A stretch of 34,425 nucleotides of DNA from Alphaproteobacteria bacterium (GTDB lineage: Bacteria > Pseudomonadota > Alphaproteobacteria > Micropepsales > Micropepsaceae). The stretch spans positions 1-34,425 of the forward strand of contig CANJIS010000021.1 of NCBI GenBank assembly GCA_947474565.1. Reading direction: 5' to 3'. Position 1 is the stretch's first letter; every line of letters starts with the position of its first letter. Under the pieces are notes generated by a model that worked only from the letters and a program-made list of their open reading frames with translations, made no database searches and was not told the origin of the DNA. Positions 33,008 to 34,425 of this stretch are shown here, piece after piece. A program made the translations under genes and the position numbers.

Positions 33008-33816
33008 GCATCTCAGTAACGCGCGGCGACTCGGAACTAAAAAGAACCGCACCGTCAGAACTTCCTGCCATGCGCATTGAGCGCCGTCCTGACGGCAACC
33101 ACACTTTCGCGCACGCCCTGCTTCTTGTTGCCCATGCTGATCACCGCCTGCGCCGCCGGAGCATACTGCACCGTGATCCCGGCGCGTTTGCAAAGGTATT
33201 CCCAAGTCGCAGATTTTGGTGCGACTGCGAATGCCCGCTTTGGGTGGCGGGTTCAATAGGTCGGTGCAACACCTTCTAGTCTTTCTAGATCAGGAGGTAA
33301 GCGCATGGAATGGACGGCCCGGATACCCGCCAGATCTAGCAGTCGGTCGAAGCCGACCCGGATGTCACTGTCGAGGCTCGGCAGCAGGATTGGCTCGCTG
33401 CGAAGATCCTCCGGGAAGCGGAGCATGGATTTGTCGCGCCTCGGCCGGCCGACTAGGCTGACGGGCTGCTGGTTGAGCAGCTGATTGCGAAATGGAACGC
33501 GGACGTCTCGTTGGCTATTCTGCGCATAGGAGTTGGGCACGCCGGGGCGGCGCGCGCCATGAACGCGCCTTCTCGGTATTAAGGGCGCAATCCATTGGAT
33601 GCTGGCAAATTCCCCTGTTCCGCTAGAAAAATTCCCTGTTATCCGGAGAAAATTCCCTGATAATTGTAGCAGGAAATTGCGGGTAACTCCCTGACTCTGC
33701 CTTCGTATCTGGCTACGCGAGCGTGCCAAAACCGCCTTTTTTCCTAAAATTCCCTGTTATTTTCCCTGTTAGCAGAGAATTTTAGGCGGAGCCCGGTTCG
33801 GACAGCACTGCGTCCA
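33008..33816. other. Degenerate accessory stretch with no confident gene
   Basis: About 800 bases hold fragments only. A 59-codon minus frame ending at 33055 ('TWEYLCKRAGITVQYAPAAQ', 'VVAVRTALNAHGRKF') looks protein-like and faintly recalls serine recombinases, but has no start. A 158-codon minus frame (33253-33729) spans tandem AAATTCCCTG repeats and has no known domain. I do not call either as a gene. Confidence 0.45.
33607..33786. repeat. Cluster of AAATTCCCTG repeats with a palindromic hairpin
   Basis: AAATTCCC units begin at 33607, 33629 and 33650 (steps of 22 and 21 bases), with another at 33747 and a related TTTTCCCTGTT at 33760-33770. The last group forms a hairpin: CCTAAAATTCCCTG (33743-33756) pairs with CAGAGAATTTTAGG (33773-33786) with one mismatch. 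Confidence 0.7.
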
Positions 33817-34053
33817 CAGCCATCCAGTCCATGCTCTGGGTGGAATATCCAAACGCCAGAATTTTCTGCCGTGTATTCAGTCGGTTAGCCGGCGATGTTT
33901 TCGGTATGAGCATAAAATGGGTTGAATTGGCGTGCAGAAAATGGCGCTCGCTTCGGCCAGTCTCTGGTCAGTGATTTTCGATTTCCCGATTTTGCGAAAC
34001 ACTTAGCTTGAGACCGGTTTGAGTCCACCAGAGACTGGTTTTGGACGCGTAAC
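33817..34053. repeat. Copy B of the ~230-bp diverged direct repeat
   Basis: Homologous to 25703-25940 in the same orientation with one single-base gap. It begins CAGCCATCCAGTCCATGCTC, matching the tRNA-Gln end and following bases of copy A. It contains 21-bp units beginning GAGACCGGTTTGA (34010) and GAGACTGGTTTTG (34031), and a third partial unit (TTGAGAC, about 34059). Confidence 0.75.
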
Positions 34054-34059
34054 CCGCTT

Positions 34060-34280
34060 GAGACAAAATTATCGCGGGCGACAAGGACTAAGTATTTATG
34101 ACAAGTGGAAATGTAGGCCCGATCGTTCCGACCCTTCATGTTGTTTACTACAGGAATTGAAATCACGGTAAATCTCGGAAAAGTCTCTTTCAGCAAGATC
34201 TCAAAATTTGCGATTTCGTTCGCATCTATAGATGCGAACATCACGCCATCATCGGCAAGAAATTCCCGCAAAAGCCAAGG
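34060..34280 (-). pseudogene. Fragment of a site-specific DNA methyltransferase (type III Mod-like)
   Basis: The minus frame reads 'LLREFLADDGVMFASIDANE' then 'IANFEILLKETFPRFTVISI' and 'KGRNDRAYISTCHKYLVLVA', matching the middle of type III/beta-class adenine methyltransferases ('L..DG..F.SIDDNE'). The catalytic DPPY and SAM motifs are not present in the piece. It runs into repeat copy B at its 3' side and into unrelated plus-strand coding at its 5' side. It is a remnant, not a working enzyme. Confidence 0.6.
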
Positions 34281-34425
34281 ATTATGGCGACCAAAATTTC
34301 GAGTTGGGCGGATTTGGGCTCTTCGCCAATCTGCATCCCGGCGACGACAAGACCGTGCTGGCGACGGATGGCTACACCGATCTTGGGCTGGATGCCTCCT
34401 ACCAATTCACCGGCAACCCGATGAA
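34275..34425 (+). pseudogene. Partial outer-membrane-type coding segment, cut by the joint and the window end
   Basis: The plus strand gives 'KDYGDQNFELGGFGLFANLH' then 'PGDDKTVLATDGYTDLGLDA' and 'SYQFTGNPM' to the last base. Alternating polar and aromatic strands and 'YTDLGLDASYQ' suggest an outer-membrane beta-barrel or porin-like protein. There is no start codon and the 5' side is replaced by the methyltransferase fragment. The gene may continue beyond the window. Confidence 0.5.

Noticed and set aside
33253-33729. 158-codon minus frame in the degenerate stretch
   Set aside because: It contains the tandem 21-base repeats in phase, which keeps the frame open by itself, and shows no known domain.
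33607-33790. Possible CRISPR array
   Set aside because: The repeats are about 10 bases with 11-base gaps, too short for a CRISPR array, and no cas genes are present.

Overview
The window looks like chromosomal DNA of a high-GC alphaproteobacterium (Rhizomicrobium/Micropepsales-like is a guess; the class-level call is firmer). Supporting signs are GC-rich codon use, a SPINDLY-type TPR glycosyltransferase, RcnB- and SH3-type periplasmic proteins, a Tat-linked three-subunit sugar dehydrogenase, and a recombinase plus DUF2924 pair. No plasmid or phage structural genes and no CRISPR array were seen.

Layout. 1-3150: tRNA-Ser, a zinc metallopeptidase, a small cytochrome c, rlmJ (all minus) and an RcnB-like protein (plus). 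3152-7629: an RNA polymerase alpha-CTD-like mini-protein, a frame-broken gene of unknown function, a large TPR/GT41 glycosyltransferase behind a promoter with a perfect palindrome, and a DUF1311-repeat membrane protein lacking a normal start. 7695-10742: tRNA-Leu, bioB, a frame-broken DUF2905 gene and purH. 10765-13495: small exported proteins, a dienelactone hydrolase/histidine phosphatase pair and a broken response regulator. 13700-17448: a Tat gamma subunit, a GMC flavoprotein with a Cys cluster and a three-haem cytochrome c, which together form a membrane-linked periplasmic sugar or polyol dehydrogenase. 17454-19352: a glycosyltransferase fragment and a decayed IS3 copy with visible ends and flanking duplication. 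19353-25001: an RND pump and adaptor operon divergent from a TetR regulator, then an exported cupin. 25050-25708: a GGDEF remnant, tRNA-Pro and tRNA-Gln.

25703-34425 is accessory DNA. It begins at the 3' end of tRNA-Gln and holds a serine recombinase, a DUF2924 gene, a truncated IS1182 transposase fused to a truncated pyrophosphatase gene, a lower-GC acyltransferase and GDSL autotransporter pair, and tandem 21-bp repeats. A diverged, almost gap-free ~230-bp direct repeat lies at each end (25703-25940 and 33817-34053). A DNA methyltransferase fragment and the start of a truncated outer-membrane-type coding segment follow at the right edge. The most interesting unexplained features are this repeat pair, the 21-bp repeat arrays, the paired inverted sites in the pump/TetR gap, and a structured minus-strand RNA candidate before rlmJ.

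Five genes outside the insertion sequences (3370-3872, 6664-7629, 8870-9069, 13191-13495, 29420-29821) would each be restored by adding one base, mostly in a homopolymer. They are either real pseudogenes or consensus errors in the assembly, and this affects how they should be read.
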